Positions 33,162 to 46,234 are shown, counted from the stretch's first letter. The stretch is DNA of 64,000 nucleotides from Marchantia polymorpha subsp. ruderalis (GCA_037833965.1 AP031359.1:2972001-3036000), one strand, 5' to 3'. Program-made: numbers and translations. Notes: generated by a model not told the origin, from the letters alone.

Positions 33162-34580
33162 TCACCCTGAGAGCTTGGTTTCAAGTTTTCTCCCTGAAAT
33201 GCTCATGGAGCCGGACATGGACATGTTCGGGAACAGGAAGTGTGATCCTAGCGGCAAAGCACGGATGACGAACTGGTGATAGGCGGCAGCCAAGGTAGCT
33301 CCGATGAAGGGACCGACCCAGAAGATCCACTGCGCAAATCAGATGTCCCAAATTATCAACCCTTCACTGCTGTCAGGCAGAATGTTCATGCGAGTGCGAG
33401 AGACAGGATCTTGGATTTCTGAGATTTCGGTCAATGGGAAGAGTTTGACACAAGTTGAGATACTATGACTTACCTGGTCATCCCAAGCTTGCTGGCGGTT
33501 CCAGAGAGCAGCAGGGCCGGAGCTTCGTGCAGGGTTGATTCCACAGCCAGTGATGGGAATGGTCGCCAGGTGGACAACGAAAACTGTAAGCCCGATGGGC
33601 AATGGGGCGAGCACCTGCGACATCACAGAGCCTCTAGACATCAAGCTTCGTCTTCTATTTGGACCAGCTCAACATAATTTTCGTGCCTGTGATCCAGCTT
33701 CAGATGGTGCAAGTGGATTCATCCGAGAGCTCATTATCAAAGAAACCTCAGATATAATGGTTGTTGAACCTACCGGCACATGCGAGTCCCTGGATTTACG
33801 CTTAGCATCAGTAGCAGAGTAGACCACGTAAACCAGGAAGAAAGTTCCGATGATTTCTGCTGCAAGACGAGTGCCGATGCTGAATTCTGCACTAGCCGTA
33901 TTCGTCGCGCCGCCCAGCACCTGGAATGGAGTTTTCTGCAATCCCTTCACGAGTCCTGCTCCACATATAGCCCCCGCCATCTGGGCAATTACGTAGATGA
34001 AAGCCCGAGGAACGGAAAGCTTCCTACCAAGAAGTAGTCCCAAAGTAACTGTGGGATTAATGTGTCCTCCTGCCCACACCAACAGATCAATCGTTGCATC
34101 GGAATAATCAGACTACTGCCATACATGACAACCATGAAGAATGGACTTCACTCTGAGAACATTTTCATCTTTCCACAATACTATGACCACAACATCATCA
34201 TCAAAACGCTCCTACCTACAACCAGAATGAAATGAAGGAGCCTCGGACGATCTGACTGCAAGTGCTTCTAGAGCCGGCTGGCAATCGAAGGGCGAACCTG
34301 AAACACCAGCTGTGCAATAGACAAGCACAAATATGGTGGCTCCGAAAGACCATGCAACGCCGAGAGCTCCGACTCCATCGGGGCTGGTACGGCCATTTCC
34401 AATGGCAGCAGAAACGCCGATGTACACGAAGAGGAGAGTGGCAATAAACTCAGCGATGGCAGCTCTATAGAGCGACCATTTATAGAATTCATCGACAGTC
34501 CACAGAAGATGTGGCTCTGGCTCGATATAGTCCCTGTCCTCAGTTCGTGCTGCGCTGGCCTCTCCGATCTTAATATCGCC
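33162..34580 (-). CDS. PIP: Plasma-membrane intrinsic protein (PIP) aquaporin, four exons; 5' end unresolved
   Basis: A water-channel gene of the PIP subfamily. Exons are 34298-34580, 33774-34069 (296 bp), 33474-33614 (141 bp) and 33162-33329. All introns are GT-AG, and the exon 2 and 3 sizes and phases are those typical of plant PIP genes. About 295 codons are open. Features in order: GDIKIGE and DRDYIEPEP at the N-terminus; [19 protein letters not shown] (helix 1); [17 protein letters not shown] (loop B half-helix with NPT, not NPA); the loop D block [29 protein letters not shown] (second NPA intact); [21 protein letters not shown] (helix 6); and a Ser-rich C-terminus. The deduced selectivity filter is Phe-His-Cys-Arg. 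The only ATG in reach (34590-34592) is followed three codons later by TAG directly before GGCGATATT, so either an upstream exon joins at that AG or the gene is dead. Confidence 0.88.
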
Positions 34581-34582
34581 CT

Positions 34583-35770
34583 AAACAACCATTTTGCTCA
34601 ACTGACTAACCAACAAGGTTGCTTAGCTCTTGGATTATGCAAAGAATCCTTCTCACACTCTTCAGTTCTATCTCTTGATTCTCGTATGCAAGAGCTCACA
34701 TAGGATCCCCTGAGACTCGATAGATACTTAATTTAATCAAATACTTTCCAGAATTGGTGGCTCAGAATTTGGTCTCGTGCAATTGTCCTTTGTCTGCGGA
34801 GGAGATGTAAGCCGTATGTATAACGCGCTATGCAAGACGTGACTGATTCACATTACTGAACAAGCTAGCATCCTGCAATCTTTTATGACGGCAGAGGCAG
34901 AAGTCATCAAGACATCGATAGATCCATGAATCTGAAACGAGACGAATCGAGTATCAAAGTTATGTATTGTATGCATGAGATTCTCTGATGTTATATCTGT
35001 CTCCGACTATGACCCACTCATTGGGCGATTATGCATGAATAACCAACTGTAAAGCCATTGATAACTTTGAAGTAGGCACAATATTATGTGTAGAAAAGAA
35101 CAAAGAAATACTTCATGTCCCAAAGCACTGAAATAATGCTCTTTTGTACAAGCTCGTTGGGCTGTTGACAGCTGAGCATATCGAAATTCGTATGTGTATC
35201 GGAAACACTTGAAACTGGAGTTACAATGGCTGCTTGGAGGGCATCTGTTGATCTTTTGTAGGACATTTAGATTTAGTCAGAAAACTTCAGTGATTCGGTG
35301 CTGGTTCTGTAACACCTACGATGGCATCCAGCAAGGAAGTGTTCGTATCGTCGGGCTGCAGGCATATTTCATAGGCGAGAAAATGCTGCATAGTACACAG
35401 ACGTCATTGCCTTCTTTCCATGCGGACGAATGCCTGAGCAGTATACTCAACGTGGCGTTACGTCAAGTCGACAACATCTACAACATCTACAGAAGATAAA
35501 AAGCCTTTATCAAGACTGGATCGACCTCTCGACAAGATAACACAAGAACAGCAAATCACGGATAGATCCTAATGTCTCAAAGAAAGCTTAGTAGTAAGTT
35601 TCCGTTTGCAATACTCGTTTATCGGCGAATATAGTCTGGGGGAACGTTTGGTTTACCTACCAAATTGTTCTCAAGGTGGCCAAGAAATAAAAAATAACCG
35701 ATTGTGGAAGCGACAGTGAAGAGAATCTCTAATTTAACAATCGGTGGCATACTGCACTAAAGCATGCTAT
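34583..35770. repeat. Inverted duplication, arm 1 (5' flank of PIP)
   Basis: This stretch, upstream of the PIP coding region, recurs in reverse complement at 38260-39135. Shared blocks include TTTTGCTCAACTGACTA, TTCTATCTCTTGATTCTCG, GTATGTATAACGCGCTATGC, CATTTCATAGGCGAGAAAATG and CAAGACTGGATCGAC. Arm 1 has about 350 extra bases near 34930-35310. The similarity ends at the TAGGGC beside the first PIP exon, so the copy contains flank and not the gene body. Confidence 0.8.
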
Positions 35771-38259
35771 ACTGCACTAATTTTGCAAGCTTTGCAAAAT
35801 CACTTAAATTTACTCAATGCCTGTTTCCACGTAAAAATCTCGGATCTGAGGCAAACCCCTTCTGCCGAATTCTTCCATCTACCTAAGAAGATCTGCTCTT
35901 CTATCCCAATTTCCAACGCTGCTCTTGAGCTCTCCTAATAAAAGTATTTCCAACTCTGTATTCTGAACAATGCGTTTCGCTCGTCATTGTTTCTCATTGT
36001 GGGCGTTGTCATCTCCTTTTTTTTATGCGCGACGGCTACATTGGTTAGAATCTGGGAATGAATAATACACAGGAAAGGAGCGGTTCCCTCTGTGGCTCGA
36101 TGTACTGTACATGAGTATAGCCCAAAAATTTGAGCGTGAAAACATTAAACCAATACGGCTTGGATTTTATGAAGTTCACTCAGGCCGTATATATCACTTA
36201 TTGAAAGCTAAAGACGTATCTTTGCGCTTGGGGCAATGACGCAGTTAGTGAGGTGAAACCGAGACGCGTCAATTGCTGGTTGAAAACTATTTCCAAACCC
36301 CCGCCCGTGCCTTAACCGGCGCGTGCGAATTTCTGGAAGATCCGACTTTGTCTGGATCTCACAATGTAAATAAAACTGGACCCAGCCGACGATACTCTGA
36401 TAAGTCTGAGTTTGTGTGAACTACTTACTGTTTCGAGAGAAAGCAATGTTTTCCCTGGGCCAGATATACTGAGAAAAGTAAGGTGGCGTGAGCAGATGAG
36501 AAGTCATACACCGGACCTATCGAATTGGACGAATTTGATTCTCCGACAGGAAGAAACCTGCAAACGAGTGCTCTGTTCCAATTTCTGTGCTCTTGCATGT
36601 ACAGAGAGTGATTCTAAAGAGCATAGTGCAGGTGCAAATCAAGCCTAAGCTTGCAATCTGGTCCTATGAAATGGAAGTGCGCGAATACTCGTTATAACTA
36701 CTCAATCCGAGCTGCATAGTACAAAAGGCAATCATCACTGTGGATATCATCTGGTGGCAATCATCACTGGTGAAGGGGCTCGCGTCCGCGCGGCCCCTTC
36801 ACCAAGTAAACCGAATAGCAATTATTTCCACACTAGTGACACTTAAATTATCAAGGTGTGACGATTCTGCCGAAAACTGTGGTTCAATCAATCTGATATG
36901 CGTCACAAGCTTAATAAGCTGCAAACCTCGTGAAATGAGAACGAGGTTTGCAGCTAATTCTGAGATCTTCTTATATAGTGCGGATTCGGGAAGTGGATGT
37001 GGTTGAGTGGTATTCTCTAATGAAGATGTTGTTCTCACCGGTGATACCACGGTCACATTTCATATTGCCGTTAACAAAATCGAAATTCGAGAAGGTGGAA
37101 CAGAGGCACTTTCTGAAGCAATGATCCTTCAGATGAGGATCTTTTATTAGAGGATCAATGTCTCAATGGACTACGCTGTCAACAGTGACATAATCTACAA
37201 CACTGACGTCAACCAAACATATGATCGTCAACCAAACATATGATCGTCACGATCTTCCTGGAAGACAGGATGCCACTCTGATGTGAAACATTCGATCGTT
37301 GTTTGAAGAAGCGCTCTCAGACGATTGCTTACAGCTGGATGCGTGACCCCAATGTGGTATTGTCGTTCCTGCGAACATCGGCAAGTCTGGCCTAGTCATC
37401 ACAGGTTATGAACCGCACTTCACTTGATGTAGTCGGTCAAGGTCCCATCAGCTACCTGTGTACACGGAACATAACTCAACACGTGAGGCATTCCATAGCA
37501 CGGTGAGGCCGGCGTCATCGATTCTAGTTCCGATCAATTCAGATCAGCCACCAATGAAAAGTACCGATGAAAGACCCAAAATAAGAAGCAAGAAGGAGAA
37601 AGTGCGGATCAACATGCCCGATCCTTCGTTTGAGTTATGTAAACGTCTACCGTCTAACCAATCCGCTTCTACTTGCAACTACGGTTTTCCAATTTCCATC
37701 CACATTCAGCAGACTCAGTACTGTAAATTCGATCCTTTTTCCAGTTTCGTCCTCAGAACCACTGTGATACACCTCGAGGTATAAATCTTCGGCTTCTCAG
37801 AGATTCGCAAAGAGGCCTCATGCACTGATATCAAATCGTAGCAAGTGTACATGATTCTAGAAATCACCCAATACCCTAACCTCAACTTTATTGAAGCCTC
37901 AGGAGCAGAAAAATTACAATGGAAACCTTCCAGGGGTCTTTATAAGCCTCAATCTTGTGACTTAATCTTCTGTTCACAACTAGAATTAAGAGAAGATGGA
38001 CCCACCTTTAGTATCAGGAACAAGAACATAGAGCACGACAGTGACAAAAATTTGATGAAAGGAATCATAATATTCATTTCCCTTTCTTCCCGCCAATTAC
38101 AATGCGTACCTTGTGAATCACATGCTCTGGGCCCTTTTTCTTCTAATACTTTCCTGCTCTACGTGTAATTGCTTCGTCATTTCCTTCTCCTTTGGCGTAA
38201 TTTTCTTGGGTGCTCCTATCCACTTTGCCAACAGCTGCTTTACTGGTGACTTCACATAC
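35771..38259. other. Spacer between inverted arms; two short hairpins, no gene
   Basis: No convincing reading frame. It contains a 12-bp stem TGGTGAAGGGGC/GCCCCTTCACCA at 36768-36804 with a further CGCG/CGCG inner stem, and a perfect 15-bp stem AGCTGCAAACCTCGT with a 9-base loop at 36917-36955. An 18-base tandem duplication (TCAACCAAACATATGATC) lies near 37210-37246. Confidence 0.5.
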
Positions 38260-39135
38260 TTTACTAAAGCATGCCACCGGTTGTTGAAATTGGAGATTCT
38301 CTTCACTTCGACAATCAGTTATATTCTATTACATGGCCACCTTTAGAAGAATTGTGTAGGAAAACCAAACGTTCACCGACAAAGGGAGAAACTATTGCAA
38401 ACGTAAACTTACTTCTAAACTTTCTGTGAGACATTAGGATCTGTACGTGATTTGCTGTTTGTATGTTATCTTCTCGAGAAGTCGATCCAGTCTTGATAAA
38501 GGCTTGTTATCTTCTCTAGATCTTGTCGACTTGACGTAACGTCAAGTTGAATATACTGCTCAGGTATTCGTCGGCATGGAAAGAAGGGAATAACGTCTGT
38601 GTACTATGCAGCATTTTCTCGCCTATGAAATATGCTTGCAGCCCGACCATACGAGCACTTCCTTGCTGGATGTATCCATGAGGGAGACACATATAACACC
38701 AGAGAATAGCAGACAATATCTTACTTTGATACTCGATGCTTCTTACTCCCATTTCGGATTCATTAATCTATCGATGTCTTGATGACTTCTGCCTCTGCCC
38801 GGAAGCAACAGGCAGCTTTAGTTCTGCCGTCATAAAATATTGCAGGATGCTAGCTTCTTCAGTAATATGAATCAGTCACGTCTTGCATAGCGCGTTATAC
38901 ATACGGCTCACATATCCTCCCCAGACAAAGAACAATTGCACGAGCCCATATTCTGAGCCACCAAATCTGGACAGTATATGATTAAGCTCAGAATCTATGG
39001 AGTCCCGGTGGATCCCATGACACTAGTGAGCTCCTGCATACGAGAATCAAGAGATAGAACTGAAGGCCCTGAGAAGGTTTCTTTGCATATGCCAAGAGCA
39101 AAGCAATCTTCGTGGCTAGTCAGTTGAGCAAAATG
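38260..39135. repeat. Inverted duplication, arm 2
   Basis: Reverse-complement copy of 34583-35770, diverged by many substitutions and several indels. It includes the copy of the ATG at 39133-39135, which is again followed by two codons and TAG GGC. Beyond 39147 the sequence is unlike the PIP exon. The two arms face each other across about 2.5 kb. Confidence 0.8.
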
Positions 39136-40898
39136 GCTGATTAGGGCGTGCCAAAAATAGTGCCAACACTGCTTCCCACTGGACCAATCTGTAACCCCCT
39201 GGAGGTGACAGAGGTGTGAAGAATCTGGGTTCAGGATGGCAGACAGGATAGTACCAAAGCAAATGAGGAAACAAATAAAGAATAGGATAAGTCGTCAGGT
39301 AGCACGACGATGTGACCTGCGATTCCTCTTGGTCTGATGATGATGATGAACAGGAGCAGTGGTCAACAGTTCCAGTCCACAAAGATCTGACAACAATGGG
39401 CACGTCTTACACTGTCATCCCAGTGACGTTTGATACAGATCAGGCATCGTCCGGAGAAGAAAATACATTTCCGTCAGCTGCGTGCAGATTCCTGCTTGCA
39501 TATGATCAGCAACTGGATTCCAAGGTGAAATATTCCTGATTGATGATTTGGCTCTCATGTACCCGAAGCTGCCGGTCCTATCCTGAATTTGGTCTCCTAT
39601 ATAAGCTGTGAATCGAGCTTTATTTCTCAAGTTCTGGAGCAGTCGAGAGGTAAAGCTTGGTCCTTCAAAGTGCTAAAGCAGGACTGGTGGTCCAGTATCT
39701 TTTGGATTCTCTAGTGCTACCTCTTATAACCTTCATAGGAGTGTACTGCTGGAGAAGCACAAAAAATATAGACTGCTGGCTGCTCCTGGCTTGCACACAC
39801 CAACCGAGCGCACTTTCCACTCAGACTGTCATCGTTCAGATCAAAGCGAATATCATCCTCAATCTAAACCGTAATTGCGACGCATTTCATTTCTAGCAGG
39901 GACTTGTTGTAGCAATCTTGCGGATCAGTAATCCTCGGATTTGCATCTAATTTAAGTTAAATGCGCTCCCAAGTAAACCGCTCCGACTTCGTTCCCACGA
40001 AGACCTACAGTTTACTTCTAAACCTAATAGAAGAGCCTATCCTACAATTTTTGGAAGTTGTACCTTCCACATTCGGACCAGAGCGATCCGGATCAGAGTG
40101 ATGGAACTTTCTCGTCAGATTTTTAAACAAGTGGCTGGGACCACTGAGCGCTTTATTTAAAGTGGCCGGTATCACCACTGACCGACAATTTTTTTAAGTG
40201 ACCTGACTATCACTGCCTTGTATTTTTCCACATAACTGTACATCCACTAACCTCTAACCTGCCGCCTGGTAGTTTGTTAGTTGCATCTGACTTCTACTCC
40301 CAGCGCCCAAGTGTTACTTCGACACATATACGGTCACATAGAGTTTGTCTAGACTACAACGACATTGCAACTAAACTGCCATAACCTACTTAATGAATCC
40401 TGAGGATTTCGTCCAGGTTTACCTTCCAGACCTACTCATAGGTTTTTCGAGGGAGTAATTCTGGCCTTAGCTCAGAATTCAGACAACGATCACTCGTACT
40501 GTATAGATCACAAGGAACACCTTGTTACACGTCTCCTCCCCTCCAGGCTACTTGGGCCACGAAAAAAATCTCAGGTTCTTCTGCCTGCACCCGCCTCCAA
40601 CAGCTGAAGTGATCTCGTACTATAGGATCCAATAGATTCTTCTCGGAAATGAGCAACGAGAGTATACACCAAGTAGAAAAAAATGCAACAGTCATCCACA
40701 ATGGATCTTGCCACGAGACTCGTCGTGCCTTGCATCAAGTCACCAAAGAAAGAAAATTATTTCTTTCTTTTCTATTGGGAAAGCACACAAACCTCACGGA
40801 AAACAAGATACTAACCAACTAAGCATCTTGGCTTAAGTACTAACTCCTACTTAATCTAATCCCTCGCTGAGAAATCCCAGAGATCTCGGACCTGAACC
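39136..40898. other. Region without recognised genes, left of the gypsy LTR piece
   Basis: Mixed AT-rich sequence. Short frames (39116-39403, 39312-39539) carry no recognisable domain. The part near 40400-40898 may belong to the gypsy LTR or its flank: the LTR end is uncertain because only one LTR is visible. Confidence 0.4.
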
Positions 40899-40994
40899 TG
40901 TGGCGACCCCAAATTCTAATCCCCCAGCCTCAAGCTCTATTTTTGACTTCTAGCGGAATACCTTGGTTTTGGTGGGTGATGCAAAAACATACAC
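40899..40994 (-). mobile_element. Ty3/gypsy 3' LTR, distal piece (end tentative)
   Basis: Sequence left of N8 that joins, across the TACAC duplication, to 56050-56311. A possible LTR end is at 40899 (plus strand TGTGGCGACCCC), loosely inverted with the LTR start TGTGGGAACC at about 56311. The boundary is a guess. Confidence 0.35.
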
Positions 40995-43900
40995 TGTGGT
41001 AACCCACTTTTGGTATTTTTGCGGAATTTAAAACATTTTTGGAAAACTGTACCACGGCAGCAGTGTAAATAGCCATCGGTACATTAAAATAGAGTGAAAC
41101 TGGCTGATCTCGGAGAATATCGTAGAATCTCGTAGAATCCAGGAGTTGGGCGCAATGTCTGGAACACGCGCCGCCCTAAACGACGGGCTCTGAAGGAGTA
41201 CCCCTTTGGCGCAAGGCGCATAATCCGCCTGCGGCACAACGCCTTTGGCGCTAGAGGAATCCCTCAGAATCTATGAAATTCCCAAACGCCTTGACTTGGT
41301 TAGGGTCTCGTTGAAAAGAGCTCAACGCGCTGGTTCTAACGAGACCAAGAACGCTTGGAACGGATCAGGACTCAGGGAGTTGTGACGGTCGAAAGATACA
41401 AAGACCTGCGCCTACGCATAGGCGATGGAATTTCGCCTACACATAGGCAAAATAGGGTTTGACGACGGCGGAGAGACCGCCGAGAATGCCGCCTACGCAT
41501 AGGCGGGGAGTACTTGCACCTACGCATAGGCAAACGGAGATCGCCTACGCATAGTCGCTTAGGCGTCGGCGGGAAGTCCGCCTTCGACCCTAGAAATCCG
41601 CCTTCGGGGCTGGAACTTGTACGGCGCCTTCGGCGCCAGCGCATCACGGTTGGGTGAGGACCCAACGGAGAGGCAAAATCCGTACGGACTGTACAGACGG
41701 AACGGACGAGTGCGCCTTCGGCCGGTCGGAATTTTGGAGACAAGAGCACCAACGGAGAGGCGAGAGAGATGGACAGACTGGACGGAGTCCGTTGACCGCG
41801 GTCAACGCCTTCGGCGCTGCGTCTACGGCGAGGGACCTGCGCGGACGAGCGTCCAGTGTGCGGACGGATTTCGCCTACGCATAGGCGAGCGTCTACGCAC
41901 AGGCGGATGAAGTTCGACGCCGGCGGAAGCTCCGCCAGGGATTCCGCCTACGCAGAAGGGAGTTCGGCTTTTGTGCTATGCGCGGACGAACGCATTTGGC
42001 GGAGCGGGACTAGCCAAGTTGAAGTACGGAGGAATGCAGCGCGTCGGCAAGAAATCCGACTTCAGCGCTGCGCGACCATGGCCGCGGCGTGGTACGCTGG
42101 CGGAGTTCAAATTGCCAATTCGAGCGTGTGAGTGAAGGCGCGTCGGCGGAGCGTGAAGCCGCGCGTGAGAGAGAAGGCCGTTATACCTCGGAGCCGGCGC
42201 AGTCATCAAGTGATTCGGCTTTCACAACCGAAACCCGACCATGACCCCCTGCGAGCGAACAGAGGACACCCCATTCTTGAATTTGCGATTTCAATTTCTT
42301 GTGCGAGCTGCGCGCGTCCACCTTCTAGCTGAGAGACGTTCTAGACACCACCGCACGGAGAGTTACCCGGTGGCAGGGAGAGAATTGAGTGCGCGACATT
42401 TGGAATTGAGAGAGATTAGAGTTTGCAGAGGAAACAGAACCGCGAGCAAGAGGCTCGGGCATAGCAGAGAGAGAGGTGCGCAAACCAGTTTCAAGAGCGC
42501 GATGTTGACATTGGTGAAGATGCGGATGGTGCCACTCAAGCTCCCGTAGAATAGATTGCGTGCTTTTGAGGACCGGCTGATTGCAAGGAAACTCGAATTC
42601 TTGCTGTGAGGATGGAATTACGTGTGCGCACATATGATGCGCGAATGGCTGGACGAGGAACGACAACCTACGCGCGGATTCTGTCCGCACGTAGATCGAT
42701 GGACTGTCCGCGATTGGGGACAGGCATTGGGGAGGTGCGCAGGTGAGGAAGGGTACCTCCTGTTCGACAGTGAGAGCGTCAAAGTATCAAAGGCAGACGA
42801 AGACTCCTTTGTGGAATTGTTCAAGCGGAAGAGGTCTTCCAAGAACGGGTACAGAACCCGGGACTACAAAGATCGTTTCCGCAAGACCGTAGCGATGGCG
42901 CTGCTGCAACTGTTGCAGCCGCACCGCACTACGTACATCACGTTGTGGCAGGTGTCCTTCGTGGAGCTCACATTGGCTGGAGCTCCAGTTCACTGCTCGC
43001 GTATCCTGCATAGGGTGATGCGATAGCATGCGTTTGAGGAGCGTGGAGGAACGCTCAATCACCTCTCCCCCTTCTTGATAAACTTTTATCGGTCGATGAA
43101 CTGTTTAACCGCGGCCGAGCGTGCTCGATTTCCGCCATTGACAGTCAATCATCCTAGGAGGTATGTGCGGGATAACGAAGTAGACACCGACGCGGAGGAT
43201 TCACCGACTTCCACTCCACTGGGTCAACAGGATGCGGGGAGAGACACATCCGCAGCGCGAGTGCCGCGGAAGCGAAGATGGAGAGAGGAACCGGAGAAAG
43301 AGCAACATCAAGAATCAGCTGCTCTCACCCGGAAGCGGCCACTGCACGAGATCTGCAGCCGGCCGAAGCAGAAGGCGCGTAGGCTTTTGTTGCCGGCCAA
43401 CAGCGCAAAAACTGCGACGATCGCCACAGAGAAGGGAAGTCCATCCCCGGAGAAGGATGGGACTACGCGGACGGCCGAGGGGTCAGTAGACCACCCTACG
43501 CCTTCGGCAGAGGAGAGACGACCTTCGAGTTAGGAGCTACCACGTGCGGCGCGGATGAGTGTGCCGCCTACGCATAGGCGACTCCCTGTGGATAAGCGAC
43601 CCCTTGCGGACGTAGACTTGTGCCTACGCATAGGCAGAGAAAGTTCGCCTACGCATAGGCAGGACTCACCCCCGGTGCAACGCAGGAAGGGGAAAGAGCC
43701 GGCGGAAGATCCGCCTTCGGTTCAAGGGCCTTCGGGGCAAGGCCCTCCGGCGGTGAGATCGCCAGGATATGCGCCTTCGGCGCCAGGGCCTTCGGGCCAC
43801 TGAGCTACAAACAGAGAGCCGGCAGGAGCCGCGCCTTCGGCGGGAAATCCGCCGGAAGGTGCGCCTTCGGCGGAAGGGTGTAATAACCCACTAAAGGCTA

Positions 43901-44845
43901 AAACTGCAATATAGTGGTAGAAAAGTCGAACCCACAGGGACAGAGGAACACACAGGGTACAAAGTGTCACATTTAACAGACTATTGAGGAGTTTGAATTC
44001 TCAGGCGACTGTCACTCCCAGAAATACTGCAAGTGTTCACTCGGAGCTCACTCGGAGGTCGCACAGTGCAGCGTAACACACACACACACACACACCTGAA
44101 ACTACAGAAACACAACCCACAGATCGGTTAGGACCTCTACTCAAGATTTCAGGGGGAAAGTCTCTCGCGAGTACTCAGCGAAGCTGCGGGTAGTGACTCC
44201 CAACTCCGGCTTTTACAACCCTTCCACTAGCTTTCTGCTAGCGTAGGGAACCCGGGTTGGACTTCCTACTTCGGATCAAAGTCACTCACACGCGGTGAAC
44301 AACACTCTCAGCTCACAAAACGCGTAGAGAACATAGGTCCGCACGGAAGGACTCACTGAGAAACGTTTCCGTAACATACCATAACAGTCTATTGAAGAGT
44401 TTGAATTCTTAGGCACTTGTCATTCCCAGAAATACTACAGGGGTTACCCTGAAGGAACCTGCTGCAGCGTAACCTGAATTTACAACCAAGGCTTACACGA
44501 AGTAGCAAAACTTCACTTTGGCATTCAGGGGAAAAATCCCGAAGGAGTACAATCAGAAACAATCACTCGAAAGTGTAGGGGCGAAACTATTCAAGTATCT
44601 AACTCTTCATTGGCTCTAAGCATCGGCAATCACCCGTAGGTGTAGATCCAAACTACTCAAGTCTCTAACCAATGTACTAGCTCTGAACATTCGGCCGAAG
44701 GCCTTTAGCTACACAATGCGGACCGCCAAGGTGTAGCTCCTCTTGCGTGGTGACAGAACTAAGGACACAAACACGCAGAGAAAATGAGTTCCTGATCTAC
44801 ACTTCTGAAATTGGGAAAAATCCCAAGGCAAGACGTCTTGAACTA

Positions 44846-44852
44846 CTTTATA
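44846..44852 (-). promoter_or_regulatory. TATA box of N9 (TATAAAG)
   Basis: The minus strand reads AGATATAAAGTAGTTCAAGACG, about 40 bases after the stop at 44889. Confidence 0.5.
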
Positions 44853-45994
44853 TCTCCTAAGTCCTAACTAACACTACACTGCACTATGTTATGCGCCTGC
44901 ACGGAACCACGCTACACTACACTCCGCAGAACCTGTGCTTCGCCTCCTGCGCGACGGACTGCCGCGCACTAACTCCCTACCCTTCCAGTCTTCAGCTCGA
45001 CTGCGCAGTCCCAAACGCCGCAACACCGCAGAAACCTCTGTCTCAAGGGTGGCCATGATGTCCCGCGACTTTGACAGAAAAGAATCCAGCTTCTTCGCCA
45101 CTCGCCGCAGACTCCGACTGTCACTTGTCAACAACCCAGCTGCACGAAGCTCTAACTCACGCAGTGTGAGTTTCTCCTGCGCCGCCACTTTCTAGTGGGC
45201 GTAGCCCCTGAGACAGTGGGTGACTCGCCTCGCCATCTCTTCCTTCATGCGATCCGCCTCCCTTCGGCGGTCGTCTTCAACCACAACTAACTGCAATTCG
45301 GCCTCCGCACGCTGCGCTCTCAATTCTCCGCACTTAGATTGCAATTTGCGGATTAATTCCTCATCCGCCTGCCGTGCGAGCTGACACTGCTCTAACAACC
45401 GCGTCTGTCGCACAAGCTCCTCTGACAAAATTCAATTCTGAGCCTGCTCAGAATCCAGCGCTTCCGTGAGCTTCGCCTGCTCCTTGGCGAACTCTTCCAG
45501 CCTCCCGTCCTTCACCCTGTCGAAGTGTTTGTACACCTTTGTGGTAACCCACTTTTTGTTTTTCGCCGGAACTAAAACATTTTTGATTAGTAAGTACCGT
45601 GGTAGCAGCTGTAAATAGTAATCAGTACGCAAAGCAAGAGTAAAAAGAGGATCGAGGACAGTCAAGGGGTTTTGGGCTTAGGCCACAGTGGAACGCTTGG
45701 AATGGAACGGGCGGTTCACGCTGTAGGACTCGCTTCGAGCACCTTCGGCGGTAGATCACTCATAACTTCCTCAATTCTTAACGCCTTGAATTACTTAGGG
45801 TCTCGTTGGAAAGAGCTCGACGCGCTCGTTCTAATGAGCCCAAGAACGCCTGGAACGGATGAGGACTCAGGGAGTTGTTACTGTCGGAAGATGCGAAGGA
45901 GAACGCCTACGGATAGGCGGAAGGAGTTCGTCGTCGGCAGAATATCCACCTTCGGCCCTGGATGTTCGCCTTCCGCGACGGACGTCTTCGGGTC

Positions 45995-46234
45995 AACTTC
46001 AAGTCGGCAAACTCGGAGTCGGAGAACTCGGGGTCGGCGAACTCGAGGTCGAAGAACTTCAAGTCAGCAAACTCGGAGTCGGCAAACTTGAGGTCGGCAA
46101 ACTCGAGGTCAAAGAACTTCAAGTCAGCAAACTCGGAGTCGTCAAACTTGAGGTCGGCGAACTCGAGGTCGGCAAACTTCAAGTCAGCAAACTCGGAGTC
46201 GGCAAACTCGAGGTCGGAGAACTCGAAGTCAGCG
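45995..46234. repeat. Minisatellite: 16 units of 15 bp in N10
   Basis: Sixteen uninterrupted 15-bp units of the form AACTCGGAGTCGGCA. They are arranged as four 60-bp blocks, each starting with an AACTTCAAGTCxGCA unit. Four more units stand at 46502-46561. All six frames are open over much of the array because 15 is a multiple of three. Confidence 0.9.

Noticed and set aside
33162-34580. Tonoplast aquaporin (TIP) instead of PIP
   Set aside because: The N-terminal YIEPEP-like segment, the loop D RDSHVP block, WVGPFIGA and the 296/141-bp exons are PIP features.
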